A stretch of 64,000 nt of DNA from RGIG2945 sp045540355 (GCA_045540355.1 JAZQHB010000072.1:65865-129864), one strand, 5' to 3'. Numbered from the stretch's first letter, positions 44,486 to 53,180 are shown. Numbers and translations are program-made. Notes: generated by a model from the letters alone, not told the origin.

Positions 44486-45169
44486 TCAGTTTCTTTTGTC
44501 TTCGACAATTTTACCATCCTGTATGCGGATAACTCTCTGTGCTTCCGCGGCGATGTCGTTATCGTGGGTAATAAGAATGACAGTTCTGCCGTCCTCGTGA
44601 AGCTTGTGAAGTATTTTCATAACCTCACGACCGGATGAGGAGTCGAGATTACCTGTAGGTTCGTCAGCAAGAATTATCGGCGGTTTTGCGGCAATCGCAC
44701 GGGCAATTGCAACTCTCTGTTGCTGACCGCCTGACATCTGTGCAGGGCGGTGGTGTATTCTTTTAGAGAGTCCGACCATTTCAAGTGCTTCGCTTGAAAG
44801 CTTGTGTCTTTCGTCTCTTTTCATACCTCTGTAGGTGAGGGGAAGCTCAACATTCGCTCTTGCATCAAGGTTTGTTATAAGGTTGAAACCTTGGAAAATA
44901 AAGCCGATTTTTTTATTTCTGATTTCAGATAATTCGTCATCTGTCATCTTTGAAACATCGACGCCGTCCATATAGTATTCACCGGAAGTGCAGACATCTA
45001 ACAGTCCGAGCATATTCATTAAAGTAGATTTACCCGAACCGGATTGACCGATTATTGCGACAAACTCACCATGGTCAATTGTAAGACTGACACCGTCCAA
45101 TGCACGGACTTCATTTTCACCGGGATTATATATTTTGTAGACATTACGAACATCAATTAAGTGTGCCAA
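44486..45169 (-). CDS. ABC transporter ATP-binding protein (MacB/LolD type), no permease nearby
   Basis: The 227-residue product is a complete nucleotide-binding subunit: Walker A GQSGSGKSTLMN, Q-loop FQGFNLI, signature MSGGQQQRVAIARAI, Walker B PIILADEPTGNLDS and H-loop LITHDND. The ANVELPLTYRGMKRDER region places it in the MacB/LolD/FtsE-like group that pairs with FtsX-like permeases in peptide or antibiotic export. The start is TTG 45169, eight bases after AAAGGAG. No permease gene is adjacent, so its partner must lie elsewhere. Confidence 0.92.
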   Translation of the reverse strand: MAHLIDVRNVYKIYNPGENEVRALDGVSLTIDHGEFVAIIGQSGSGKSTLMNMLGLLDVCTSGEYYMDGVDVSKMTDDELSEIRNKKIGFIFQGFNLITNLDARANVELPLTYRGMKRDERHKLSSEALEMVGLSKRIHHRPAQMSGGQQQRVAIARAIAAKPPIILADEPTGNLDSSSGREVMKILHKLHEDGRTVILITHDNDIAAEAQRVIRIQDGKIVEDKRN

Positions 45170-45201
45170 AATTGAAGCTCCTTTCGTTGAAGTATGAATA
45201 T

Positions 45202-45230
45202 ATTTTACGCCAAAAAATCCCTAAAGTCAA
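45202..45230 (-). promoter_or_regulatory. Promoter of the orphan ABC ATPase
   Basis: Minus strand: TTGACT (45230-45225), 17 bases, TAAAAT (45207-45202). Confidence 0.65.
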
Positions 45231-45267
45231 CCGACTAATTGTTAAGTATATGAAAACAATTTTTTAA

Positions 45268-45296
45268 TTGACAAAATACGATAAAAGATGTATGAT
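45268..45296 (+). promoter_or_regulatory. Promoter of mgtE
   Basis: TTGACA (45268-45273), 17 bases, TATGAT (45291-45296). The leader before mgtE is about 190 bases and holds a 28-codon ORF; no M-box riboswitch was recognised. Confidence 0.75.
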
Positions 45297-45357
45297 AATG
45301 TTTGTGGGTATATTGGTTTATGCCTATGAATTTTACGAAAAATAAGAGGTGAAAAAG

Positions 45358-45444
45358 ATGTATGACGGGAGTGGCGGACAAAGTAATACCGCAAACAAAA
45401 AATACTATACGGACATCTTGAGTAATCTCACGCATCTTAAGTAG
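45358..45444 (+). CDS. Candidate 28-residue leader ORF before mgtE
   Basis: ATG 45358 is preceded by AAGAGGT (45344-45350) at seven bases, which is as good a ribosome site as those of real genes here. The 28-codon frame (MYDGSGGQSNTANKK, then YYTDILSNLTHLK) ends at TAG, 51 bases before mgtE. The product matches nothing I know. It may regulate mgtE translation or be a small protein, but could also be chance. Confidence 0.4.
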   Translation: MYDGSGGQSNTANKKYYTDILSNLTHLK

Positions 45445-45495
45445 TTCGTTATAGCTTTTTTGTACTTCCTGCGATTTTTTTCAAAGGAGGCAATC

Positions 45496-46875
45496 ATGAA
45501 CGAACAAACTTTGATTTTTAATGATGTTTTCGAATTTCTTGAAAACAGGAAATTCACCAAACTCAAGGAGCTTTTGCAGGAAATGAATCCGGCGGATATA
45601 GCATTGCTTTTTGAGGGTTTAAAGGGTAAGGATATTCCGCTTGTTTTCAGATTTTTACCAAAAGAGCTTGCAGCGGAAACATTCTCTTATCTTGAATCGG
45701 ATAAGCAGGTCCAACTGATAGATTCATTCAGTGATGTTGAGCTCAGAGAAATTACCGATAATATGTTCATTGACGATACCGTTGATATTATCGAAGAAAT
45801 GCCTGCAAATGTTGTCACAAGAATTTTGAAAAATACTGACAGCGAAACAAGAAAAATAATCAATGATATTTTAAAATACCCCAAGGATTCCGCAGGCAGT
45901 ATTATGACAACGGAATTTTTGTATCTTGACGAGGGTATGACGGTCAGAGAGGCTTTTCGGAAAATCCGTCAGGTTGGTGTTACCAAGGAAACTATCAACA
46001 CTTGCTTTGTAACAAAAAGCAGAAAGCTTTTGGGTCAGATTTCACCGCTTGAGCTTTTGACGAACGATGAGGATACGCTTGTCACAGAGATAATGGATAC
46101 CAATATTATCAAAGTCAGTACCCATGAAGATCAGGAAAATGTTGCAAGAATGTTTGATAAATATGACATCGCTGCAATGCCTGTAGTTGACAACGAGGAC
46201 AGACTCGTCGGAATAGTAACATTCGACGATGCTATTGAAGTTTTGCAGGAAGAAAATACCGAGGATTTTGAAAAAATGGCAGCTATGATGCCTATTGAAG
46301 ATTCTTACTTCAAAACATCTGTTTTCAAGCACGCAAGAAAAAGAGTGCTCTGGCTTCTTGTTTTGATGATATCGGCAACTTTTACGGGATTGCTTATAAC
46401 GAAGTATGAAACCGCATTTGCAGCATTGCCTATATTGATATCATTCATACCGATGCTCATGGATACGGGCGGCAACTGCGGCTCCCAGACATCTACAATG
46501 ATTATCCGAGGCTTTGCACTTGGTGAAATCAGCACGAGGGATTTTTTCAGAGTTATGTTCAAGGAATTCAGAATTTCCTTGATAGTCAGTTTAATCTTAG
46601 CAATCGTAAACGGACTGAGAATATTCCTCATGTATTATAATTCCGAGTCCTTAGCGGCAACGAATACATCTCCGCTGATTTTGGCGGCAGTCGTTTCACT
46701 TTCTATAATTTGTGCAGTTATTATTGCGAAATTCGTCGGATGTGTTTTGCCGATGTTCGCAAAAATGTGCAAATTAGACCCGGCAATCATGGCATCACCG
46801 ATGATTACAACCGTCGCGGATGCTGCAATTATATTTGTTTACTTTAATATAGCTATGAAATTTTTTAATATATAG
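45496..46875 (+). CDS. mgtE: Magnesium transporter MgtE
   Basis: MgtE is a Mg2+-gated cation channel of the cytoplasmic membrane. The 459-residue product has the N-terminal superhelical domain (ADIALLFEGLKG), two CBS domains (FLYLDEGMTVREAFRKI; DTNIIKVSTHEDQENVARMF), the connecting helix and five C-terminal membrane helices including PMLMDTGGNCGSQTSTMIIRG, the pore signature. ATG 45496 follows AAAGGAGG. The 11-base gap to the next gene indicates cotranscription. Confidence 0.96.
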   Translation: MNEQTLIFNDVFEFLENRKFTKLKELLQEMNPADIALLFEGLKGKDIPLVFRFLPKELAAETFSYLESDKQVQLIDSFSDVELREITDNMFIDDTVDIIEEMPANVVTRILKNTDSETRKIINDILKYPKDSAGSIMTTEFLYLDEGMTVREAFRKIRQVGVTKETINTCFVTKSRKLLGQISPLELLTNDEDTLVTEIMDTNIIKVSTHEDQENVARMFDKYDIAAMPVVDNEDRLVGIVTFDDAIEVLQEENTEDFEKMAAMMPIEDSYFKTSVFKHARKRVLWLLVLMISATFTGLLITKYETAFAALPILISFIPMLMDTGGNCGSQTSTMIIRGFALGEISTRDFFRVMFKEFRISLIVSLILAIVNGLRIFLMYYNSESLAATNTSPLILAAVVSLSIICAVIIAKFVGCVLPMFAKMCKLDPAIMASPMITTVADAAIIFVYFNIAMKFFNI

Positions 46876-46886
46876 GAGGGATTTTT

Positions 46887-47639
46887 ATGTACGCAGGTGC
46901 ACAACTTTTTACTGTAAGAAAGTATACTCAAACACCCGAAGATATAAGGAATACTTTTAAAAAAGTTGCAGAAATCGGTTACAAATATGCACAGGTTTCA
47001 GCTATCGGTCCGATAGAGCCTGAAGAGCTTCGCGATATTGCTCTCGAAAGCGATGTTAAGATTTGTAACACACATTCAAATCAGGACAGAATTTTGAATG
47101 ATACGGATGCACTGATTGCAGAGCATAAAATTTATAATTGTAATCAGATAGGCATCGGCTCAATGCCCGGAAGATATCAGGGAAGTATTGAGGGTGTTAA
47201 GCAATTTATTGCTGATTATAAACCCGCTGCACAGAAAATCATCGACAACGGTATGACACTTGCGTATCATAACCACGCATTTGAATTTGTTCCATTTGAC
47301 GGAGTAAGAGTATTTGATTATTTAGTGGAGAATTTTGAAGAGCTGCACTTTATTCCCGATGTATACTGGTTGCAGGTTGCAGGCAAAAATCCCGCAAAGG
47401 TTTTGGAAAGTCTTAAAGGCAGAGTTGAAGTTTGCCATTTTAAAGACATAGTTCCCGACAAGGAAAATAATTTCAAAATGGCTCCTGTCATGGAAGGCAA
47501 TCTTGATTTTGATGATATTATTGCTGCTTGCAACAAAGCGGATATTCAATATTGTATGGTTGAACAGGATCTTTGCTATGAATTGGATCCGTTTGACGCA
47601 TTGGAAATCAGTTTCAAAAACTTGCAGAAAGTTTTATAA
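46887..47639 (+). CDS. Sugar phosphate isomerase/epimerase-like TIM barrel
   Basis: The 250-residue product is a xylose isomerase-like (AP endonuclease family 2) TIM barrel: YAGAQLFTVRKYTQTPEDI at the start, TLAYHNHAFEFVPFDGVRVFD with metal-ligand His and Glu, IPDVYWLQVAGKNPAKVLESL and CHFKDIVPD, then CMVEQDLCYELDPFDAL. Members isomerise or epimerise sugars or inositols; the substrate is unknown. It lies 11 bases after mgtE, probably in one transcript. Confidence 0.88.
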   Translation: MYAGAQLFTVRKYTQTPEDIRNTFKKVAEIGYKYAQVSAIGPIEPEELRDIALESDVKICNTHSNQDRILNDTDALIAEHKIYNCNQIGIGSMPGRYQGSIEGVKQFIADYKPAAQKIIDNGMTLAYHNHAFEFVPFDGVRVFDYLVENFEELHFIPDVYWLQVAGKNPAKVLESLKGRVEVCHFKDIVPDKENNFKMAPVMEGNLDFDDIIAACNKADIQYCMVEQDLCYELDPFDALEISFKNLQKVL

Positions 47640-47651
47640 TTTGGCTGAAAT

Positions 47652-47668
47652 TGCCCATAGCACTATTT
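47652..47668 (+). repeat. 17-base repeat in leader, copy 1
   Basis: TGCCCATAGCACTATTT occurs here, 35 bases before the lipoprotein start, and identically at 53589-53605 in the ctsR leader. Confidence 0.5.
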
Positions 47669-47703
47669 TAAAAAATATTATATAAAAAGGAAGGTAAAAA
47701 ACA

Positions 47704-48663
47704 ATGAAAAACAAAGTTATTAAGGTAATCTCTTTACTTACAGCGATTGTAACACTTTTCTCTTTCGCAGCTTGCGGCGATAACAAAGATGACACAACTA
47801 CAACCGAAAAAGCTGCAGATGCAGCTCAGACAGAAGTCATAACAAACGAAGACGGCGAAACTGAAATCGTTACTGTTGAAGATGATGAAACAACAGAAGA
47901 TGAAAAAACTGAAGAAAACGAAGTAACTGAAGACGATAAGTCTGAAGAAGATAAGACTGATAAAGAAGACAAGACAACCAAAAAGAATACCGAAAAAACA
48001 ACTAAAGAAGAGAAGACAACTAAAAAAGAAACTACAACTAAAAAAGAGGATAAAACCACAACAAAGAAACAGGAAAAAGAATATTCAAAAGCTGAAATCG
48101 TTAAGATTTGCACAGATGCTATAAACAAGGCTAAGAAAGAATCTCCCGGATACACAAAGCATAAGTATCAGAAGCTTGAAGGCGACCGTAGTCAGGTTCC
48201 GGGATTCTATAACTCACTCTTTGGCTTGTTTGAGGAAGATAAAACAAAGACATATAAAAAAGGCGAAGCTGATAAAACCAGTTTCGGCGTTGACGGTTAT
48301 GTAGCAACAAAGGTATCTGACCTTGAAAGCATCAAGATGGATATCAAAAACGGTAAATATGTAATCAACTACAAATTTGGCAAAGAAACAAATCCTGCTG
48401 ATCTTAACAGTAAATACGGCAGATCTATGGATATCATGACACCCGAAGAAGTAAGAAAAACAAGCATAGGTCTTATCAGTGATATTACAATGCAGTATTA
48501 CGGTGGTTTCCTTACAGCAGAGATTGATATTGCTACAGGCAGACTTACTTATATGAAGATGGGCTCTCATGTTGATGCTGAGGTTAATAAGAGCAAGCCT
48601 AATAAAGCATTTACAGTTAAAGATATCGTAAGTATTGCAACATACACAGACTTTAAGTGGTAA
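47704..48663 (+). CDS. Lipoprotein with Lys/Glu/Thr-rich linker
   Basis: The 319-residue product begins with a lipoprotein signal peptide ending in FSFAAC, whose Cys is the predicted lipidation site. A low-complexity acidic-basic linker rich in T, E, K and D follows (about 30-125), then a globular C-terminal domain (about 130-319) of mixed alpha/beta character with no family I recognise. It is presumably anchored to the outer face of the membrane. An AAGGAAGG site precedes the ATG, and the gene lies 20 bases before the acyltransferase-like gene, probably in one operon. Confidence 0.85.
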   Translation: MKNKVIKVISLLTAIVTLFSFAACGDNKDDTTTTEKAADAAQTEVITNEDGETEIVTVEDDETTEDEKTEENEVTEDDKSEEDKTDKEDKTTKKNTEKTTKEEKTTKKETTTKKEDKTTTKKQEKEYSKAEIVKICTDAINKAKKESPGYTKHKYQKLEGDRSQVPGFYNSLFGLFEEDKTKTYKKGEADKTSFGVDGYVATKVSDLESIKMDIKNGKYVINYKFGKETNPADLNSKYGRSMDIMTPEEVRKTSIGLISDITMQYYGGFLTAEIDIATGRLTYMKMGSHVDAEVNKSKPNKAFTVKDIVSIATYTDFKW

Positions 48664-48682
48664 TTTTTGATTGGAGCACAAT

Positions 48683-49606
48683 ATGGATACAAGACTTGAA
48701 CATTTTAAACTCTTTATGGATACGCTCAACTTCCCAGAGGAAGCAAAAGCTGACCTTCTGAAAACAAGAGAAGAATTTGCAAAAACCGATTATTATAAAG
48801 AGTTTGAAGCTTTTTATGAGGAGTATGAAGCTGATTATAAGAATTATAAAAACAAGGAAAATCGCAAAAGACTTGAAGAAATCGCAGAGGAAATCTCAAT
48901 CCCTGAAGAAAAGCTTTACATGATTTATTTTATCGGCTTATCTCAGCACCTCATGAAGCTTTACGAAGAAAACGGAATATCAATGGATATATATTGGGAT
49001 TCGATGAGCGATTTAAGAGCAAAGCTTTTTGAGTGTAAGAATGTTTACGATATTTGGGGAACATTTGTCGGCGGTTGGTTTGTCGGATTTTTCAAGCTCG
49101 AACGCTTCAAAATTGGTCGTCTTGAGTATGAAGAAGTCAAGTTTGAGCTTGACGAATACAAAAAGCACGGAATAGAACTTAAAAACGGAGATACGGTAAT
49201 CAACATACATATTCCGTCAGGTGAGCCTTTTTCCTTTGATATCCGTCTTGATTCATACAAGAGAGCTTATGAGTTTTACAAAAAGCATCGCAAGGGTAAT
49301 CTTATTGCGTTTGTATGCGGCTCATGGCTTTTATATCCCGGTAACAAAGAATTTTATCCCGAAAATTCTAACATCATAGATTTTGCTGATGATTTTGAAA
49401 TTTTCGCATCAGCATCTGATGAAGAATTCCACGACAGCTGGAGAGTTTTCAACAAACCTAATGAAACACCTTTGGAAGAACTGCCCGAAGATACATCTTT
49501 GAGAAGAGCGTACAAAAAACGCCTTTCTGAAAAAGGTGAGTTTGGCTTCGGAAAAGGTATAATAATCTTTGACGGTGAAAAATTATTAACTAAAGGCAAT
49601 TCATAA
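48683..49606 (+). CDS. Acyltransferase-domain protein (GNAT-like, NAT_N/GNAT_C type)
   Basis: The 307-residue soluble product resembles the Firmicute acyltransferase family with an N-terminal helical domain (FMDTLNFPEEAKADLLKTRE; MIYFIGLSQHLMKLYEENG) and a C-terminal GNAT-like domain (FKLERFKIGRLEYEEVKF; GDTVINIHIPSGEPF; NPNETPLEELPEDTSLRRAY-like end). The conserved FKIGRLEYE and INIHIPSG segments drive this call. Substrate and biological role are unknown. ATG 48683 is chosen over a TTG 12 bases upstream. It ends before a rho-independent terminator. Confidence 0.75.
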   Translation: MDTRLEHFKLFMDTLNFPEEAKADLLKTREEFAKTDYYKEFEAFYEEYEADYKNYKNKENRKRLEEIAEEISIPEEKLYMIYFIGLSQHLMKLYEENGISMDIYWDSMSDLRAKLFECKNVYDIWGTFVGGWFVGFFKLERFKIGRLEYEEVKFELDEYKKHGIELKNGDTVINIHIPSGEPFSFDIRLDSYKRAYEFYKKHRKGNLIAFVCGSWLLYPGNKEFYPENSNIIDFADDFEIFASASDEEFHDSWRVFNKPNETPLEELPEDTSLRRAYKKRLSEKGEFGFGKGIIIFDGEKLLTKGNS

Positions 49607-49611
49607 ACGAT

Positions 49612-49637
49612 AAAAACTTCCTTTCGGGGAAGTTTTT
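49612..49637 (+). terminator. Terminator after the acyltransferase-like gene
   Basis: AACTTCC (49614-49620) pairs with GGAAGTT and a TTTTTT tail follows. Confidence 0.8.
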
Positions 49638-49639
49638 TG

Positions 49640-49668
49640 TTTGCAGTTTTTTTCTTTAGATGATATAA
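49640..49668 (+). promoter_or_regulatory. Promoter of the deacetylase-like gene
   Basis: TTGCAG (49640-49645), 17 bases, TATAAT (49663-49668), right after the upstream terminator. Confidence 0.7.
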
Positions 49669-49697
49669 TGTCAACATAGTGACCGAGGAGGTGCAGC

Positions 49698-50840
49698 ATG
49701 AAAACTTCAGATGTAAGAATCCCCGCAGCGATCCAGCTCGTTATAGATGACATAGGTTGGTTTTGGGGTCGCGATGAGCGAGAAGACGGTCTGCCGTCAA
49801 GAACAGGAATCCCGAGAAGGCATTTCCTTGAAGATTATATTGTTATAAACGAAATCGGAAGAGCTATAAATCAAAAAATAAACGCTATGCTGGTCATAGG
49901 CGAGTGGGACAGACACAACGCACTTCGCCGTGTTCCTCACTGCAGTAAAAGCGGTCTTGATTGGAATGGCTCATTTTGGTGTGTACGGGAAGAAGCGGAA
50001 AAAATCCGCGATTATCTGAATTCCTGCGAATATATCGAGCTCGGTTTTCATGGTTTGTTGCACGGTGCATGGTCTGAGAATGGCGAGCTTCTCTGCACTC
50101 AGGAGTTTATGGTGCCTAAAGACTTCAAGGTTGGCAATCCTCGTGAATTAGTACCCGAAGCTGTCACAAGAGCACAGTTTGATGTGTTTATGGAAATATA
50201 TGACGATTGGGGCTTTACGCAGCAGCTTCGTACATTCGCATCACCGGGCAATATAGGAGATGCGTGGAAGACAGACGAATTTGCAAATATACTGAAAGAT
50301 TACGGTGTGAAATTCTGGCACAACAATGTAATAAGAGGCAGCAGTGTTCAGGCAGGTATTATTCTCAACCCCAAAGCAATTGAGGTTTGCCCTTGGTTTG
50401 TCTATGACCTTGATCCCCTTGAATTGCCGACTTACGACCCTGACAAAGCTGGTATACTCGGAAGTCATTGGCCGAACTTCCTCAGATTTAATCACAAAAA
50501 GAGTATTGAAAGAGTTGATGATTGGAAATCGTTTTTTGACCGTCAGGCTGAGGTATTTGGCATGATAATTTCAAGGGATATTGAATTTGCACATTATCAG
50601 GAGCTTTACCGTGCGTATGCGGTTATAACTGAAGAAAAAGACTGTATAAAAATTGATTTGACCAAGGTTGATGAGATGTCACCTGAGAAAAATATGCCGT
50701 TTTACTTAAGTTTTGCAAACGGCAGAGAGCCCACGGAATGTAAAGGCGGAAAAATAACTTTGTACGAAACAAAAAAAGATTTTAAAAACTATAAATTTGA
50801 GCGAACTGGTGAAAGCGTAATCTATATCAATTACAAATAA
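49698..50840 (+). CDS. Polysaccharide deacetylase-like (NodB-fold) protein
   Basis: The 380-residue product has features of the CE4/NodB fold: LVIDDIGW near the start (Asp17-Asp18) and the metal-ligand pair in ELGFHGLLHG (His118, His122). It has no signal peptide, so it is probably cytoplasmic, and it is otherwise distant from classical peptidoglycan or chitin deacetylases. CE4 enzymes remove acetyl groups from N-acetyl sugars; whether this one does is unknown. GGAGG precedes ATG 49698 and a terminator follows. Confidence 0.72.
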   Translation: MKTSDVRIPAAIQLVIDDIGWFWGRDEREDGLPSRTGIPRRHFLEDYIVINEIGRAINQKINAMLVIGEWDRHNALRRVPHCSKSGLDWNGSFWCVREEAEKIRDYLNSCEYIELGFHGLLHGAWSENGELLCTQEFMVPKDFKVGNPRELVPEAVTRAQFDVFMEIYDDWGFTQQLRTFASPGNIGDAWKTDEFANILKDYGVKFWHNNVIRGSSVQAGIILNPKAIEVCPWFVYDLDPLELPTYDPDKAGILGSHWPNFLRFNHKKSIERVDDWKSFFDRQAEVFGMIISRDIEFAHYQELYRAYAVITEEKDCIKIDLTKVDEMSPEKNMPFYLSFANGREPTECKGGKITLYETKKDFKNYKFERTGESVIYINYK

Positions 50841-50855
50841 CGACATAAATAAAGA

Positions 50856-50884
50856 AAAACTTCTCTTCTGAGGAGTTTTTTTTT
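50856..50884 (+). terminator. Terminator after the deacetylase-like gene
   Basis: A 10-bp stem (50856-50865 with 50870-50879, one G-U) with a TTCT loop and a long T tail. Confidence 0.85.
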
Positions 50885-51066
50885 GACACTTTTTTCAATT
50901 TATATTTGCTAAAATAATCCACAGACAAATTTATTTTCCGCTAATAAACGATAAGAAATGAGCGAAAATATTAGTGCGGTAAAACCGTAATAAAAAGAAA
51001 GGAGTAGAAAAAAAGAAATAAGATGAAAGGAAGTTGCAGGGTAAAACTCTGTAAAAAGGTGAGAGA

Positions 51067-52290
51067 ATGGGAAAGATTTTTAAATGTTTATCAGTTATAG
51101 GTCTGCTTTTCTCATTTATTGTTTTTTCTTTTGTCGGATATGCTCAGATTGAAGTCGATGATGTCTTTGTATCGGAAAAAGCGGAAGATATCAGGTTGTC
51201 GGGTATTTATTCAGCTGAATTAAAAGATGCGGTCAAAACCGTAAGAAATAGTAACGATGAAGCTTATGATGCAGAGATAAAGGTTTTCGGACTTTTTCCC
51301 GCAAAGGAGGCCAAGATCACCGTCAGCAAAAGAAGGTATGTTGTACCCGGTGGTGATATATTCGGTATAAAACTATATACTCAAGGTCTGATTGTTACAA
51401 AAATAGGAGATGTAAAAACACAGTCAGGAACCGTAAGTCCGGGCAAAGAAGCGGGGATAGAAGTAGGCGATACGATAGTTTCCGTAAACTCAGAGCAGAT
51501 AAGTGAAAATTCAAGATTAGAAGAAATTATAAGACAGAGTAAAGGAAAAGCATTAAAATTTATAATCAAAAGAAATGATAAAGAAAAAAAGCTTGAGCTG
51601 ACACCCGTAATGGATTCAGACGATAAATCATATCGTCTCGGACTTTGGGTAAGGGATAGTTGTGCGGGTATCGGTACAATAACCTTCTACGACAGAGACA
51701 CAGGAAGTTTTGGTGGTCTCGGTCACGCAGTATGCGATGTAGATACAGGACAGATTATGCCACTCTCGGGCGGTGAAGCGGTGTCGGCAGAGATAAGCAG
51801 TTGTTATAAAGGAAACAGCGGCTCTCCGGGTGAGCTTTGCGGTGTTTTTACCGGTAAAAGCTTAGGTACACTTAATATTAACTGTGAATCCGGTATCTTC
51901 GGAGTTTTAAAAAACTACGATAAAAACAGAGAAGTGGTACCTGTGGCACAGAAGCAGGAAGTAAAAGAAGGCAAGGCACAAATTATTTCAACTGTAGATA
52001 AAAATAAAACTCAATATTATGATGTGGAAATAACAAAGATTTATTCTTCAAAGGATTCTCAGCAAAAGAATATGTCTATAAAAATAACAGATTCCGATTT
52101 GATTGAAAAGACCGGCGGTATAGTTCAGGGTATGTCAGGCAGTCCGATAATTCAAAACGGCATGCTTGTCGGTGCGGTAACCCATGTATATGTAGACGAC
52201 CCGCTGCAAGGCTATGCGGTGTTCGCTGAGAATATGTTGAAGAAAATTGACGAAAAAGCAGATAAAAACTCAGAAAATGTCGCTGCATAA
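51067..52290 (+). CDS. spoIVB: SpoIVB serine peptidase
   Basis: SpoIVB is secreted by the forespore and cleaves SpoIVFA to start SigK activation in the mother cell. The 407-residue product has an N-terminal membrane helix (IGLLFSFIVFSFVGYA), a PDZ domain (about 100-180; GLIVTKIGDV, EAGIEVGDTIVSVN) and the SpoIVB peptidase domain with GGLGHAV (His220), Asp342 and the nucleophile in GMSGSP (Ser357), spaced as in the Bacillus enzyme. The upstream 182 bases show no clear SigA promoter, which fits a sporulation sigma factor, but none was identified. spo0A follows, as in Bacillus and many Clostridia. Confidence 0.95.
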   Translation: MGKIFKCLSVIGLLFSFIVFSFVGYAQIEVDDVFVSEKAEDIRLSGIYSAELKDAVKTVRNSNDEAYDAEIKVFGLFPAKEAKITVSKRRYVVPGGDIFGIKLYTQGLIVTKIGDVKTQSGTVSPGKEAGIEVGDTIVSVNSEQISENSRLEEIIRQSKGKALKFIIKRNDKEKKLELTPVMDSDDKSYRLGLWVRDSCAGIGTITFYDRDTGSFGGLGHAVCDVDTGQIMPLSGGEAVSAEISSCYKGNSGSPGELCGVFTGKSLGTLNINCESGIFGVLKNYDKNREVVPVAQKQEVKEGKAQIISTVDKNKTQYYDVEITKIYSSKDSQQKNMSIKITDSDLIEKTGGIVQGMSGSPIIQNGMLVGAVTHVYVDDPLQGYAVFAENMLKKIDEKADKNSENVAA

Positions 52291-52341
52291 TATGTGAATT
52301 AAAATAACTTAAAATAAATCCTTGTTTTTCCAAATAAAATA

Positions 52342-52370
52342 TTGACAAATTATCACGAATGTGATAATAT
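52342..52370 (+). promoter_or_regulatory. spo0A promoter with overlapping palindrome
   Basis: TTGACA (52342-52347), 17 bases, TAATAT (52365-52370). A perfect palindrome, ATTATCAC-GAAT-GTGATAAT (52349-52368), covers the spacer and the -10 box, so a bound repressor would block transcription. Confidence 0.7.
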
Positions 52371-52401
52371 TCATAAGCATATTAAAAAAGGAGGAAAAAC
52401 T

Positions 52402-53175
52402 ATGGATAAATATTTGAAAATTATGTTAGCGGAAGAAGGCAATGAATTCGGAACAAGCTGTGCGGGTGCTTTAAGGTCATACGGATATGATGTAACATTA
52501 GTTCCCAAAGACGGCACAGAGGTAATCAACAGAATCGTAAAGAACACACCCGATGTACTTTTGATGGACACATTTATGCAAAGAGTAGATGCATTGGGCG
52601 TTATGAAAGAAATGAAAAATATCAACTTTGAAAAGAAGCCGCTGATAATGCTGATGTCCAGCGTTGACAATCAGAATTTGGAGCAGGAAGCATTATCAAT
52701 GGGAGCTGATTATTATTTTTTGAAGCCGTTTAATGTAGATGTGATGGCAGAGAGAATAACTCAGTTGACAGGTTGGGGTAATGCAAGAAATATAAAAATG
52801 GATACAGACACCAACCGCACACCTGATTTGCAGGTAATAGTATCAGATATCATGCATCAGATAGGTGTACCTGCACATATTAAGGGTTATCAGTATTTGA
52901 GAGAAGCGATAATTTTATCAATAGATGACCCGGAAATTATGAGCAGCGTCACAAAGGTTCTTTATCCTACAGTTGCGAAGACTTATAAAACTACATCTTC
53001 AAGAGTAGAAAGAGCAATAAGACACGCTATTGAAGTTGCATGGGACAGGGGAGACCTTGATGTTCTCAGCTCATACTTCGGCTATACTATTCAGAACAGC
53101 AGAGGCAAGCCGACCAATTCTGAGTTCATTGCGATGATAAGTGATAAGCTTCGTTTAAGACTAAAGTGTTCATAA
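52402..53175 (+). CDS. spo0A: Sporulation response regulator Spo0A
   Basis: Spo0A is the master regulator of sporulation entry. The 257-residue product has an N-terminal receiver and a C-terminal Spo0A DNA-binding domain (VPAHIKGYQYLREAI; SSRVERAIRHAIEVAWDRG; KPTNSEFIAMISDKLRL). In the receiver the phosphoacceptor Asp56 and Lys108 fall at the same positions as in B. subtilis. The acidic pocket pair is Glu-Glu (AEEGNE, 11-12) instead of Asp-Asp, and the conserved Thr is replaced by Ser in LMSSVD. ATG 52402 follows AAAGGAGG; longer readings would cross the promoter. It lies about 110 bases after spoIVB with its own promoter. Confidence 0.95.
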   Translation: MDKYLKIMLAEEGNEFGTSCAGALRSYGYDVTLVPKDGTEVINRIVKNTPDVLLMDTFMQRVDALGVMKEMKNINFEKKPLIMLMSSVDNQNLEQEALSMGADYYFLKPFNVDVMAERITQLTGWGNARNIKMDTDTNRTPDLQVIVSDIMHQIGVPAHIKGYQYLREAIILSIDDPEIMSSVTKVLYPTVAKTYKTTSSRVERAIRHAIEVAWDRGDLDVLSSYFGYTIQNSRGKPTNSEFIAMISDKLRLRLKCS

Positions 53176-53180
53176 AAATC

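Noticed and set aside
45235..45435. 66-codon minus-strand ORF in the mgtE leader
   Set aside because: It runs against a consensus promoter and the short leader ORF; no ribosome site and no family match.
45300..45495. M-box (ykoK) magnesium riboswitch before mgtE
   Set aside because: I looked for the conserved M-box segments and saw none; the leader is too short and contains an ORF instead.
48214..48729. 171-codon minus-strand ORF spanning the lipoprotein and acyltransferase junction
   Set aside because: It overlaps two plausible plus-strand genes with good starts and has no ribosome site or recognisable domain.
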